Assembly: GCA_963833495.1 (NCBI GenBank)
Contig: CAWHYJ010000017.1
Span: forward strand, 70,030 to 134,029
DNA length: 64,000 bases
Direction: 5' to 3'
From: Fodinibacter sp963833495
GTDB lineage: Bacteria > Actinomycetota > Actinomycetes > Actinomycetales > Dermatophilaceae
Positions 34,540 through 42,710 of this stretch are shown piece by piece. Positions within the stretch are counted from its first letter, which is position 1; every line of letters starts with the position of its first letter. The notes below the pieces were generated by a model. The model saw only the letters and a program-made list of their open reading frames with translations. It was not told where the DNA came from and searched no databases. Position numbers and translations under genes: made by a program.

Positions 34540-35196
34540 TCAGCCGGCGGCGACCATCCGGGCGACGCCGGCGGCGTCGTGCACGAGCGGGCTCAGGCCC
34601 GCCGAGCGCTCGACGGCATCCGGCATCCCGCACAGCTGCAGCCAGTTGGCGAGCATCCGGTGGCCGCCGTGGGTGAGCACCGACTCGGGGTGGAACTGCA
34701 CGCCGTGCAGCGGCAGGCTCGCGTGCCGCACCGCCATGATGATGCCGCTCTCGGTGCGGCCGTTGGCCAGCAGCTCGTCGGGCAGCGTGGCGGGCTCGAT
34801 GGTGAGCGAGTGGTAGCGGGTGGCGGTGAACGGGTCGGGAGCGCCCTGAAGCACCCCGGTGCCGTCGTGGTGCACCTGCGAGGTCTTGCCGTGCAGCAGC
34901 TCGGGGGCCCGGCCCACGGTCGCACCGAGCACGACACCGAGCGCCTGGTGGCCCAGGCACACCCCGAGCATCGGCTGCTCGCGCTCGCCGCACGCCTCGA
35001 TCATCGCCATCGAGACGCCGGCCTCCTCGGGCGTGCCAGGGCCGGGGGAGACCAGTACGCCGTCGAACTCCGCACCGTCGGCCGGGGCGACCGCGTCGTT
35101 GCGGACGACCTCGCAGTCGGCTCCCAGCTGCTCGAGGTAGCCGACGATCGTGAAGACGAAGCTGTCGTAGTTGTCGACGACGAGGATGCGGGTCAT
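34540..35196 (-). CDS. trpG: Class I glutamine amidotransferase (anthranilate/aminodeoxychorismate synthase component II)
   Basis: A 218-residue glutaminase subunit. DNYDSFVFTIVGYLEQLG opens the protein, GVCLGHQALG holds the nucleophile Cys, and VQFHPESVLTHGG holds the catalytic His-x-Glu. It supplies ammonia to a TrpE- or PabB-type synthase not present in the window. The position after pknB and before a DUF881 gene is conserved in actinobacteria, where this copy usually serves folate and/or tryptophan synthesis. Which of the two cannot be told. It converges on pknB with an 17-base gap. Confidence 0.92.
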   Translation of the reverse strand: MTRILVVDNYDSFVFTIVGYLEQLGADCEVVRNDAVAPADGAEFDGVLVSPGPGTPEEAGVSMAMIEACGEREQPMLGVCLGHQALGVVLGATVGRAPELLHGKTSQVHHDGTGVLQGAPDPFTATRYHSLTIEPATLPDELLANGRTESGIIMAVRHASLPLHGVQFHPESVLTHGGHRMLANWLQLCGMPDAVERSAGLSPLVHDAAGVARMVAAG

Positions 35197-35214
35197 GGCC
35201 TCAATGGTGCAGCA

Positions 35215-35976
35215 TCACGACGCGGGGACGGAGGCGTGCTCGGGCACGATGGACCCGGCGTAGGCCGGGAAGGTGCGCTGCCCGACGTTCTTCACGTCGT
35301 AGCCGAGACCGACCGCGATCGACCAGTCGCGCAGGTTCCCGACGGACGGGTCGCTGTCGAGCGCCGAGCGCATCGCGCCCCGGTCGCCGATCGCGGTGAT
35401 GACGTAGGGCGGTGAGTAGACCCGCCCCTGCAGGATGAGCGTGTTGCCGACGCACCGCACCGCGCTGGTCGAGACGACCCGCTGGTCCTGCAGCATCATC
35501 GCCTCGGCACCCCCCTGCCACAGCGCGTTGACCACCGACTGCACGTCCTGCTGGTGGATGACGTAGTCGTCGGGATCGGCGCCTGCCGGCACGTCGCCGC
35601 CGGCGAGCTTGGCGTCATCGAGGGTGACCTGCAGCGCCGGGCCGCGCACCGGGGTGCGGCCGGCCGCCGTGGCGATCTCGTTGGCCTGGCGCTCGAGCTT
35701 CTGCGTCTGCAGGTCGCCGGGGGCGAGCGCGGCGGTGGCCTTGTCGACCCGGCCCTGCAGGGTGCCGAACTGGGCGGCGCGGTCCTCGTTGGTGCGGTTC
35801 TGCGCGCGGATCAGGTCGGGCAGCCGGGCCTGGTCGGTGCGCAGGTCCCCGCCGTCGGCCGCCCGCACGCTGGAGGCGAACAGGGTGCCGGCCACGAGGG
35901 CCGCAACGGGCACCAGCCAGGGCCAGAAGGAGGGACGGTCGACCCGCCCCGCGTGCTCACCGGCCACGGCGGCCAC
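35215..35976 (-). CDS. DUF881 membrane-anchored protein
   Basis: A 253-residue protein. A membrane helix at about residues 20-38 is followed by a coiled stretch (QNRTNEDRAAQFGTLQGRV) and the DUF881 domain: GPALQVTLDDAK, DQQDVQSVVNALWQGGAEAM, and PYVITAIGD, which are family marks. The homologue in mycobacteria lies in the same place near crgA and is linked to cell division genes by synteny only. ATG 35976 gives the full helix. It is separated from trpG by 18 bases and divergent from crgA, with a 62-base shared promoter region. Confidence 0.9.
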   Translation of the reverse strand: MAAVAGEHAGRVDRPSFWPWLVPVAALVAGTLFASSVRAADGGDLRTDQARLPDLIRAQNRTNEDRAAQFGTLQGRVDKATAALAPGDLQTQKLERQANEIATAAGRTPVRGPALQVTLDDAKLAGGDVPAGADPDDYVIHQQDVQSVVNALWQGGAEAMMLQDQRVVSTSAVRCVGNTLILQGRVYSPPYVITAIGDRGAMRSALDSDPSVGNLRDWSIAVGLGYDVKNVGQRTFPAYAGSIVPEHASVPAS

Positions 35977-36038
35977 CTCCTTTCCCCGAACACGCTCTAC
36001 GCTAGGCCAACACCATCAACGCCACGAGGAGACCGTTC

Positions 36039-36290
36039 GTGCCCGAGTCAAAGGGTCGCTCCAAACCCGCATACACCCCGCCGCGCACGGCGCAGAAGAA
36101 CACGACGCCCAACCCGCGTTGGTTCGTGCCCCTCATGCTCGGTCTGATGATCGTCGGCCTGCTCTGGGTCGTCACCTTCTACATCTCCGGCGCGAACCAG
36201 TTCCCGATCCCCGCGATCGGCCGCTGGAACCTCGCCGTCGGCTTCGGCCTGATGCTCTCGGGCTTCCTGATGACCACCCGCTGGCGCTGA
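36039..36290 (+). CDS. crgA: Cell division protein CrgA
   Basis: An 83-residue membrane protein with two helices (about 30-50 and 62-79) and a basic N-terminus (ESKGRSKPAYTPPR). The family signature NPRWFVPLMLGLMIVGLLW and the ending MTTRWR are present. In Streptomyces and mycobacteria CrgA interacts with FtsZ, FtsQ, FtsI and PBPs to regulate septation. GTG 36039 follows GAGGAG. Length and synteny with pknB, DUF881 and ppiA match other actinobacteria. Confidence 0.95.
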   Translation: MPESKGRSKPAYTPPRTAQKNTTPNPRWFVPLMLGLMIVGLLWVVTFYISGANQFPIPAIGRWNLAVGFGLMLSGFLMTTRWR

Positions 36291-36327
36291 CCGCACGGTG
36301 CCGACCGGCATTCCACGCGGCCGGCGG

Positions 36328-36372
36328 GTTTCCACACAGTCGGCGGAGAGTTGTCCACAGGGGTTGTCCCCA
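36328..36372 (+). promoter_or_regulatory. Cluster of DnaA-box-like sequences
   Basis: TTGTCCACA at 36351-36359 is identical to the high-GC actinobacterial DnaA box. GTTTCCACA (36328-36336) and TTGTCCCCA (36364-36372) are near matches on the same strand. They occur within 45 bases of non-coding DNA between convergent genes, in an origin-proximal region. Confidence 0.4.
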
Positions 36373-36380
36373 CTGGGGAC
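36366..36380. terminator. Short hairpin GTCCCC-ACT-GGGGAC
   Basis: A perfect six-base stem with a three-base loop between the convergent crgA and rhomboid genes. It overlaps the third DnaA-like sequence. It could act as a weak two-way terminator or as a protein site. Confidence 0.35.
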
Positions 36381-36412
36381 GAATGACAGCCGTGTAACCC
36401 CCGCCCACCGGC

Positions 36413-37312
36413 TCAGCCGGCCAGGGCGTACTTCCCGATCGTCAGCACCACGAGCACGAGCAGGATCCCGCCCATCGAGAACCAGTGCACGCGCTGGCTC
36501 GCCGGTGGCGCCATCGGCGCCCGGTTGCGGCCCGAGTAGGCGATGGCCGCGGCCACGGCCGCCCCGGTGAGCAGGCCGCCGAGGTGCGCCTGCCAGGCGA
36601 TGCCCGGGATGACGAACCCGATCACGGCGTTGATGCCGATGATCACGTACATGCCCGCCGAGGACCGGCCGAGCCGGCGCTGCAGCACGAGGAACGCGCC
36701 GAACAGGCCGAACACCGCGCCCGAGGCCCCCACCGCGCCGGTGCGCCACATCCCGTAGTTGCCGGCCAGGGCGTCCTCGACGGTCGTGGGGCTGGACAGC
36801 AGCAGGTACATCACCGAGCCGCCGAGTGCGCTGAGCAGGTAGATGGCCACGAACCGGGCCCGCCCGAGCATCGGCTCGAGGTAGCTGCCCATCACCCACA
36901 GCGCGTACATGTTGAACGCGATGTGCGTGATGCCGCCGTGGGCGAACGCCGAGGTCAGGAACCGCCACGGCTCGCTGTTGGCGAGCGCCGGCACGAAGGC
37001 GATCTTCTCCTGCAGCCCCGGCACGGCGTACTGCGCGACGAAGACCGCCAGGCAGATGCCGATGATCGTCATCGTCGCCACCGGCCGGCCGTCGGTGACC
37101 GAACCGCCGAAGACGGTGCGCGCCTGGCGCACCGTCTTCGCGCCCTCGGCCACGCAGTCGACGCACTGGATGCCGACCGCGGCCGGCCGCTGGCACTCCG
37201 GGCACGTGGGGCGCATGCACCGCTGGCACCGGACGTACGACTCTCGGTCGGGGTGGCGCGGGCACACGGGCACCTGCGCGACGGCATCCGGGTAGGCCGG
37301 CTGCTCACTCAC
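36413..37312 (-). CDS. Rhomboid family intramembrane serine protease with zinc-ribbon N-terminus
   Basis: A 299-residue protease. The first 65 residues hold seven cysteines in CxxC-like pairs (VCPRHPDRESYVRCQRC, RPTCPECQ, QCVDC), a B-box or zinc-ribbon-like module. The rhomboid domain follows with six helices: HGGITHIAFNMYALW, GASGAVFGLFGAF (nucleophile Ser) and AWQAHLGGLLTG (catalytic His). Actinobacterial rhomboids near ppiA commonly have this zinc-ribbon. Substrate unknown. ATG 37312 fits the family start; 42 bases separate it from ppiA upstream. Confidence 0.92.
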   Translation of the reverse strand: MSEQPAYPDAVAQVPVCPRHPDRESYVRCQRCMRPTCPECQRPAAVGIQCVDCVAEGAKTVRQARTVFGGSVTDGRPVATMTIIGICLAVFVAQYAVPGLQEKIAFVPALANSEPWRFLTSAFAHGGITHIAFNMYALWVMGSYLEPMLGRARFVAIYLLSALGGSVMYLLLSSPTTVEDALAGNYGMWRTGAVGASGAVFGLFGAFLVLQRRLGRSSAGMYVIIGINAVIGFVIPGIAWQAHLGGLLTGAAVAAAIAYSGRNRAPMAPPASQRVHWFSMGGILLVLVVLTIGKYALAG

Positions 37313-37354
37313 GTCGATGTCTCGTTCCTGCGCCGGGAGCCCGCGGTGGCGGGG

Positions 37355-37873
37355 TCAGTCCTCGATCTCGACGCGCTCGATGACGACGTCGTCGAGCGGC
37401 TTGTCCAGCTGGCCGGTGGGCACGCCGGCGATTGTGTCGACGACCTCGCGGCTCGGGCCGTCGGCGACCTCGCCGAAGATGGTGTGCTTGCCGTTGAGCC
37501 AGGAGGTGGCGCCGACGGTGATGAAGAACTGCGAGCCGTTGGTGCCCTTGCCCATGCGCTTGCCGGCGTTGGCCATGGCGAGCAGGTAGGGGCGGTCGAA
37601 CTGCTTGTCGGGGTGGATCTCGTCGTCGAAGGCGTAGCCGGGACCACCCATGCCGCGGCCGAGCGGGCAGCCGCCCTGGATCATGAAGCCGGGGATGATG
37701 CGGTGGAAGATCAGCCCGTCGTAGAACTTGGTCGGGTTGGTGCGGCCGGCGTCGTCCTTGTACTGCTTGGACCCGGTGGCCAGACCGGTGAAGTTGGCGA
37801 CGGTCTTGGGGGCCTCGTTCGGGAACAGCTCGACGACGATGGGCCCGTGGTTGGTGTGCAGGGTTGCCTTCAT
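37355..37873 (-). CDS. ppiA: Cyclophilin-type peptidyl-prolyl isomerase
   Basis: A 172-residue cytoplasmic prolyl isomerase. FHRIIPGFMIQGGCPLG carries the catalytic Arg, and GTNGSQFFIT with the Gln-Phe-Phe run forms the substrate pocket; LNGKHTIFGEV is also present. There is no signal peptide, as in M. tuberculosis PpiA. ATG 37873 starts MKATLHTNHGPIVVELF. It precedes the rhomboid gene on the same strand. It helps protein folding. Confidence 0.93.
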   Translation of the reverse strand: MKATLHTNHGPIVVELFPNEAPKTVANFTGLATGSKQYKDDAGRTNPTKFYDGLIFHRIIPGFMIQGGCPLGRGMGGPGYAFDDEIHPDKQFDRPYLLAMANAGKRMGKGTNGSQFFITVGATSWLNGKHTIFGEVADGPSREVVDTIAGVPTGQLDKPLDDVVIERVEIED

Positions 37874-37996
37874 GGCGTCGATCCTCTCACGCCACGAGCG
37901 GCCTCCGACCTCCGATCCCAGCGACCCCGGATGGCTTGGAATCGCCCAAACAGGGCAGGATGGGGCCAAGACAAACGTCCAACACGAGGAGGACAC

Positions 37997-38911
37997 GTGT
38001 TCCGCACACCGACCAAGACCGACCAGGCCAAGGACGCCGCGGCGGCTGGTGCCGAGAAGGTTACCGACGGCGCCCAGGTGGCCGTCGACAAGGCCGCCGA
38101 GCTCAAGGTGAAGGCCGGCGAGGCCGCGACGGCCACCGCTGCCGGTGCCGTCGTCGCGAAGGAGAAGGCGGCCGATGCCGCCGAGGTCGCCCGCGAGACC
38201 GCGGGGGCCGTCAAGGAGTACGCCCAGGAGGCTGCCGAGGCCATCGCCCCCAAGGTCGAGCACGCCCGCGAGACCTTCGTCGACGACGTGCTGCCCAAGG
38301 TCGCCAGCGCGCTCGCCGCGATCGCCGCCGGTGCAGCCGCCGCTCGGGAGTCCGCCGCCGAGGCCGCCGACCGCGCGCCCGACGCCTACGCCGTGCTCAA
38401 GGGTGACGCCGTCGCGAAGAAGGGCGGCAACGGCAAGTGGATCCTGCTCCTGGGCGCGCTCGCCGCCGGTGCCGCCGTCATGGCGTGGCGCAAGAGCAAC
38501 GAGCGCCCCGACCCGTGGGCGACCGCGGGCTCCTACACGCCGCCCAAGCCGGTCTCCGAGAAGGTCAGCGACCTCGCCGCGGCTGCCAAGGAGAAGGCCA
38601 CCGAGGTCAAGGACGCTGCGGTCGAGAAGGCCGGCGAGCTGAAGGACAAGGCGAGCGACGCCACCGACTCCGCCAAGGCCAAGGCCGGCGACGCGACCGA
38701 TGCCGCGAAGGACAAGGCCGTCGACGCGACCGATGCCGCGAAGGACAAGGCCGTCGACGCCGAGGTGGCCGTCTCCGACGCGGCCGACGACCTCGCGAAC
38801 GCTGCTGACGAGGCTGCCGACGACACCGCCGTCCCCGCGGTCTCGTCGACCTCCGAGGGTGCCGACCTGTCGACCCCGCACCTCGACGGCGGCTCGACCG
38901 ACAAGGCCTGA
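37997..38911 (+). CDS. Ala/Lys-rich membrane-anchored protein with LEA-like 11-residue repeats
   Basis: A 304-residue protein of low complexity. An N-terminal helical region (residues 1-145, very rich in Ala, Lys, Glu) is followed by one membrane helix near 150-168 (GKWILLLGALAAGAAVMAW). Then comes a second helical region with 11-residue units DATDSAKAKAG, DATDAAKDKAV, DATDAAKDKAV; the last two are encoded by a perfect 33-bp tandem duplication (38690-38722 and 38723-38755). The spacing resembles group 3 LEA and apolipoprotein-like amphipathic helices, associated with membrane or desiccation protection. GTG 37997 follows GAGGAGGA. I do not recognise a named family. A hairpin terminator follows. 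Confidence 0.8.
   Translation: MFRTPTKTDQAKDAAAAGAEKVTDGAQVAVDKAAELKVKAGEAATATAAGAVVAKEKAADAAEVARETAGAVKEYAQEAAEAIAPKVEHARETFVDDVLPKVASALAAIAAGAAAARESAAEAADRAPDAYAVLKGDAVAKKGGNGKWILLLGALAAGAAVMAWRKSNERPDPWATAGSYTPPKPVSEKVSDLAAAAKEKATEVKDAAVEKAGELKDKASDATDSAKAKAGDATDAAKDKAVDATDAAKDKAVDAEVAVSDAADDLANAADEAADDTAVPAVSSTSEGADLSTPHLDGGSTDKA
38690..38755 (+). repeat. Perfect 33-bp tandem duplication inside the LEA-like gene
   Basis: Two identical 33-base copies encode two identical 11-residue units. Perfect identity at the DNA level points to a recent duplication and possible length variation between strains. Confidence 0.85.
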
Positions 38912-38934
38912 CCCGAAGCACACCAGCACCAGCA

Positions 38935-38972
38935 CGACGCCGGCCGTCCCCGAGAGGGGGCGGCCGGCGTCG
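38935..38972 (+). terminator. Hairpin terminator after the LEA-like gene
   Basis: A 17-base stem (arms 38935-38951 and 38956-38972, one G-T wobble) with a GAGA tetraloop, 23 bases after the stop codon. No T-run. Confidence 0.7.
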
Positions 38973-38990
38973 GCGTCTGCGGCGGTCCTT

Positions 38991-39064
38991 CGCGAAGTCA
39001 GGAGCACTTCGCCGAGTCAGGAGCTCATACGCCCCTGATCCCGCGAAGTGCTCCTGACTTCGCG
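38991..39064. repeat. 22-bp perfect inverted repeat made of two small hairpins
   Basis: Arms at 38991-39012 and 39043-39064 are exact reverse complements, separated by 30 bases. Each arm is itself palindromic (CGAAGT-CAGGAGC-ACTTCG in the left arm). The spacer holds another AGTCAGGAGC. The element lies between convergent genes and resembles REP/BIME-type intergenic elements. Confidence 0.6.
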
Positions 39065-39075
39065 GAAATGGCGGG

Positions 39076-40926
39076 TCACAGGGTCAGGCCGTGGCCGAAC
39101 CGGAAGAGCGGGTCGTCGAAGCCGGGCACGTCCTCGGGATGGGCGCGCACCTGGTCCATCGAGCGCGGCAGGTCGAACGGCAGCCGCCCGCACGGGGTGA
39201 TGGCGCCGGTGAGCGCCTCGAGCAGGGCGTCGTCGCTCGTGCCGTAGCTCGCCACCACGGCGGCGGCCACCGGCACCAGCGGGGTGAGCACCGCCGGCCG
39301 GTCGAGCGTGACGTCGACGACGAGCGGGCAGGCCGCCGCGATCCGCTGCATCCGCACGACCAGTCCCGGCGGGAAGTCGAGCGAGCCGGCGTGGAACCAC
39401 GACTCGAGGAACAGGTCCGAGCGCGGCTCGAACGGCGCGCTCAGCCGCACCAGAGCCACGTCGGCGTCCTCCGGACGCTCCACCGGGATGCCGTACCGCG
39501 CCAGCACCTCGCGCCGCACGTTCTCGGCGTAGATGCGCAGGCCGGCGGCGAGGGGGAGGGGCCGGCCGGCATCCGAGTGCTCGTTGGTGAGCACGGTGAC
39601 CGAGCGCGCCTGCGCCGCGTAGCCCGCGGCCCGGAAGTCGTCGCGGCCGACGGTGCGCTCCGCGGCGTCCTCGTCGACGTAGGGGTCGTCGAAGAGCCCG
39701 AGGCGGAACTTCACGGCGAGCAGCCGCCGGGCCGACTCGTCGATCCGCGCCTCGGTCACCCGCCCCTGCGCCACGAGGTCGAGCAGCACCTCGACGCACT
39801 CCTCGCCGCCGAACTGGTCGGCGCCGGCGGCCAGGATCCGCTCCATCCGGCCGTGCGGGTCGAGGTGCTCGACGCCCCAGGCCCGCGCCGGCAGCACCTG
39901 GTCGCCGACATGGTTGTCGTTGACCAGCTCCCAATCGGTGAGCACCACGCCGTCGTAGCCCAGCTGCTCGCGCAGCATCCCGGTGACGACCTGGGCGCTG
40001 TAGCCGAAGCCGACCTGCTCGATCGCCTCACCGTCGACCTCGAGGCCCACCGGCATCCCGTAGTAGGGCATCACCGCGGCCGTGCCGGCCTGGATGACCG
40101 CGGGGAAGGGGGCCAGGTGGTCGGCGAACCGCCCTCCGGGATAGACCTGTTCGCGCCCGTAGGGGAAGTGGGCGTCCTCACCGTCCTGCTGCGGGCCGCC
40201 GCCGGGGAAGTGCTTCGAGGTGCAGGCCACGCTGTCCGGGCCCAGCACCTTCTGCTGGAAGCCCTCGAGGTAGGCCGTGCCGAGCTCGGTCACCAGGGCG
40301 GGGTCCTGGCCGAAGGTGCCGGCCTGACGCGCCCAGCGCGGCTCGGTGGCGAGGTCGAGGGTCGGGTGCAGCGCGGCCCGGATGCCGACCGCGACGTACT
40401 CCTGGCGGGCGATGTCGGCGAACTCGCGCACGGCATCGGCGTCGCGCAGCGCGCCCAGGCCGAGCGGTTCCGGCCACTGCGAGAACGACTTCGCCGTGAA
40501 CGAGACGCCGGCGTTCTCGATGAACGCATGGCGCGGGTCGGTCGAGATGGTGACCGGGATGCCGTGCGGCGCCCGCTCGGCGAGCGCCTGGAGCGCGTTG
40601 TGCCAGCGAGCCGCCATCCTGGGGTCGTCGAGGGCGTGCACGTTGAAGTGGGTCAGGTGCTTCTCGAGCACCACGACACTGGTCGGCGACTTGCTGATCG
40701 CCCCCGAGGTCTCGACGACCGTGCCATCGGCCCCGGCCTCGATCACGGTGTGGAACATCAGCCCGACCTTCTCCTGGATCGACAGCCGCCCGAGCAGGTC
40801 GTCGACCCGGGCCTCCACGTCGAGGCGGGGGTCCTCGAAGGGATCCATCACCCCGTTGCCGTTGAGGTCGCGGTAGCGCACCCCCTCGTCGGTGGTCGCC
40901 CAGACGTTATTGATCATCTCGTTCAC
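39076..40926 (-). CDS. Glycoside hydrolase family 3 enzyme (beta-glucosidase-like)
   Basis: A 616-residue cytosolic GH3 protein without signal peptide. The (beta/alpha)8 domain contains SKHFPGGGPQQDGEDAH (substrate site Lys-His) and GVVLTDWELVND, with the nucleophile Asp in TDW. The C-terminal alpha/beta sandwich includes VTVLTNEH and the closing FRFGHGLTL. An unusual N-terminal segment (MDPFEDPRLDVEARVDDLLG) matches the usual start of the barrel. GTG 40926 is chosen because GAGGGGG lies upstream. As last gene of the LacI-controlled sugar operon it probably cleaves imported oligoglucosides to glucose. The gap before it holds a hairpin that may lower its expression. Confidence 0.9.
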   Translation of the reverse strand: MNEMINNVWATTDEGVRYRDLNGNGVMDPFEDPRLDVEARVDDLLGRLSIQEKVGLMFHTVIEAGADGTVVETSGAISKSPTSVVVLEKHLTHFNVHALDDPRMAARWHNALQALAERAPHGIPVTISTDPRHAFIENAGVSFTAKSFSQWPEPLGLGALRDADAVREFADIARQEYVAVGIRAALHPTLDLATEPRWARQAGTFGQDPALVTELGTAYLEGFQQKVLGPDSVACTSKHFPGGGPQQDGEDAHFPYGREQVYPGGRFADHLAPFPAVIQAGTAAVMPYYGMPVGLEVDGEAIEQVGFGYSAQVVTGMLREQLGYDGVVLTDWELVNDNHVGDQVLPARAWGVEHLDPHGRMERILAAGADQFGGEECVEVLLDLVAQGRVTEARIDESARRLLAVKFRLGLFDDPYVDEDAAERTVGRDDFRAAGYAAQARSVTVLTNEHSDAGRPLPLAAGLRIYAENVRREVLARYGIPVERPEDADVALVRLSAPFEPRSDLFLESWFHAGSLDFPPGLVVRMQRIAAACPLVVDVTLDRPAVLTPLVPVAAAVVASYGTSDDALLEALTGAITPCGRLPFDLPRSMDQVRAHPEDVPGFDDPLFRFGHGLTL

Positions 40927-40974
40927 GGGTAGTCCCCCTCGTCGTGTGGTCCGTCCATCCTCGGCGATGGGCAG

Positions 40975-41010
40975 GACGCGTGCTGCCGGGCCCAGGCGGC
41001 AGCACGCGTC
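40975..41010 (-). terminator. Hairpin between the glycoamylase-fold gene and the GH3 gene
   Basis: A perfect 14-base stem (40975-40988 with 40997-41010) and eight-base loop in the 103-base gap between two co-directional genes. It could be a partial terminator or a processing and stability element. Confidence 0.5.
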
Positions 41011-41029
41011 GTGCGTCTGGGAGGTCGGC

Positions 41030-42640
41030 TCATGCGCCGCTGGGGACCCCCGCCCCGAACTGCTCGATGCCGATGACGGGCCGCAGCGCCTTCTCGACGC
41101 GCTTGGTGCTGAAGGCCTTTCGCAGCACGTTGTGGCCGAGCACGTTGCCCAGGGCCCCCATGACCATGGCCTGGTCGAGCGAGAGGTAGCGCCGGGCGAT
41201 GGTGCCGCTGCGGGTCGCGGCCGCGTCGAAGAAGCCGCCGGCCCCGTAGGCACCGAGCACGTCCTGGATGCGCTCGAGGTTGGCCGTGGCCGCGTCGCGC
41301 TCGAACATCATCGCGAGGAACGACGCGTGGGGGGTGACCACGCCGTCGCCGTAGGTGGGGTTCGGGTTGGTGGCCGGCCGGCAGTCGCCGAAGCCGACGT
41401 CGAGGTTGGTGCGCTCCTGGTCGGAGAAGTAGCCCTCCGGGTTCAGGCCGAGGGCGTCGACTCCGTACTCGCGGTAGCCCCCGGCCGGGTTGCTCGAGGG
41501 CGAGAACCCCCAGTAGCCGTAGCGCGCGTCGAGCAGGCCGTGCTCACGCTCGGCCCGTACGTGCAGCGGGTGGTTGACCCCCCAGCTGCGCGGCGCCCAC
41601 TCCTCCTCGGGCACGAAGACGGCTGGCATCAGCTCCTCGAACATGCTTCCGCCCCAACCGGGCACGACGTGCATGCCGCGGTAGGTGTAGGCGCCCTCGA
41701 AGACGTCGATGCCGAGGTAGCGGCGGGTCCGGCCGACCGGCTGCATCTCGTGCCACGACCAGTCGCAGGTCGCCGGGAAGGTGCGCCACGGGGCGTAGTA
41801 GTGCCGGGCCGGCACCTGGCCGGTGAGGATGCCGAGGTAGCTCGTGATCCGGGTCTCGGACACGATCGTGTCGTAGTGGTGGGTGGTCAGCCAGACCGGG
41901 TCGCCGCCGATGTGGGTGCCGAGGAAGGTGCCGCCCGGGCGCCCGTCGGCGAAGACGTAGAAGCCACCGTGCATCAGCCCGCCCGGCCGCACGTCGGGGT
42001 GGCCGGGGATCTCGCCGGCGTCGTAGAAGGCGTCCCACCGCATCCGGTCGAACAGCCGGCGGGCGAGCCGGGCGGCCGGCCCGCCGCTGTTGCTCACCAC
42101 GAGCAGGGCGGCGCCGAGCCAGCCGTTGTCGACGCTGGAGACGAACGGCTCGACGTGGCTGCCGTCCTCCGGCCAGGTGTGCAGGGTCGCCCCGGTGGCC
42201 TCGTCGTACCAGTTGAAGTACATCCCGCTGGGGGCGTGGTGCTCCATCCGCGACAGGGTGGTGAGCGTGCGGGTGAGGCGCTGGTTGGCGTCGGGCGCCG
42301 AGATGAGGTCGAGCTCGCGCGCGACCACCGTCGACCACAGGTAGCCGCCGATGTTGGTCGGCGAGGTGTAGCCCGAGCGGTCACCGGCCGAGAGCGACTC
42401 GGGGATGTTGTCGGCGGGCAGGCCGGTGGCCGGGTCGGTCATCGCGTCGAGGCTGTGCCAGGTGTCGGCGGCCCACTGGTGCAGGCGCGAGGGAGAGCCG
42501 GGCTTCCCGGCCGGTGCCGCCGCAGGCACGGATGCCGGGGCGGCGCTCGCCTGCGCGCGTGGGCTGAGCCCGAGCGCGGCGAGCATCGCGGCGCCGCCGA
42601 CGATGACGTGCCGGCGCCCTGGGATGTTCGGGTCAGACAT
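41030..42640 (-). CDS. Exported glycoamylase-fold protein (PF10091, GH144-like)
   Basis: A 536-residue exported protein. A Tat-like signal (GRRHVIVGGAAMLAALGL) is followed by an (alpha/alpha)6-barrel domain with hallmarks of the glycoamylase-like family: VSSVDNGWLGAALLV, GWGGSMFEELMPA, YGYWGFSPSSNPAGG, EYGVDALG, VVTPHASFLAMMF and YLSLDQAMV. Characterised members include GH144 beta-1,2-glucanases and the processing domain of cyclic beta-1,2-glucan synthase. The likely catalytic acid is the Glu in MFEELMP. Context with GH3, an ABC importer and LacI suggests extracellular glucan cleavage. Beta-1,2-linkage is an inference from the family, not shown by sequence. Confidence 0.82.
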   Translation of the reverse strand: MSDPNIPGRRHVIVGGAAMLAALGLSPRAQASAAPASVPAAAPAGKPGSPSRLHQWAADTWHSLDAMTDPATGLPADNIPESLSAGDRSGYTSPTNIGGYLWSTVVARELDLISAPDANQRLTRTLTTLSRMEHHAPSGMYFNWYDEATGATLHTWPEDGSHVEPFVSSVDNGWLGAALLVVSNSGGPAARLARRLFDRMRWDAFYDAGEIPGHPDVRPGGLMHGGFYVFADGRPGGTFLGTHIGGDPVWLTTHHYDTIVSETRITSYLGILTGQVPARHYYAPWRTFPATCDWSWHEMQPVGRTRRYLGIDVFEGAYTYRGMHVVPGWGGSMFEELMPAVFVPEEEWAPRSWGVNHPLHVRAEREHGLLDARYGYWGFSPSSNPAGGYREYGVDALGLNPEGYFSDQERTNLDVGFGDCRPATNPNPTYGDGVVTPHASFLAMMFERDAATANLERIQDVLGAYGAGGFFDAAATRSGTIARRYLSLDQAMVMGALGNVLGHNVLRKAFSTKRVEKALRPVIGIEQFGAGVPSGA

Positions 42641-42710
42641 GGTCAGGCCTTTCGTTCGGGGTGGGGTCACTGGCACCCGGGGTGGCCGGGCGGCGCGTGA
42701 CGGGAGGGGT

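Noticed and set aside
36366..36380. GTCCCC-ACT-GGGGAC as a parS-like site
   Set aside because: It does not match the parS consensus TGTTTCACGTGAAACA and there are no parAB genes in the window.
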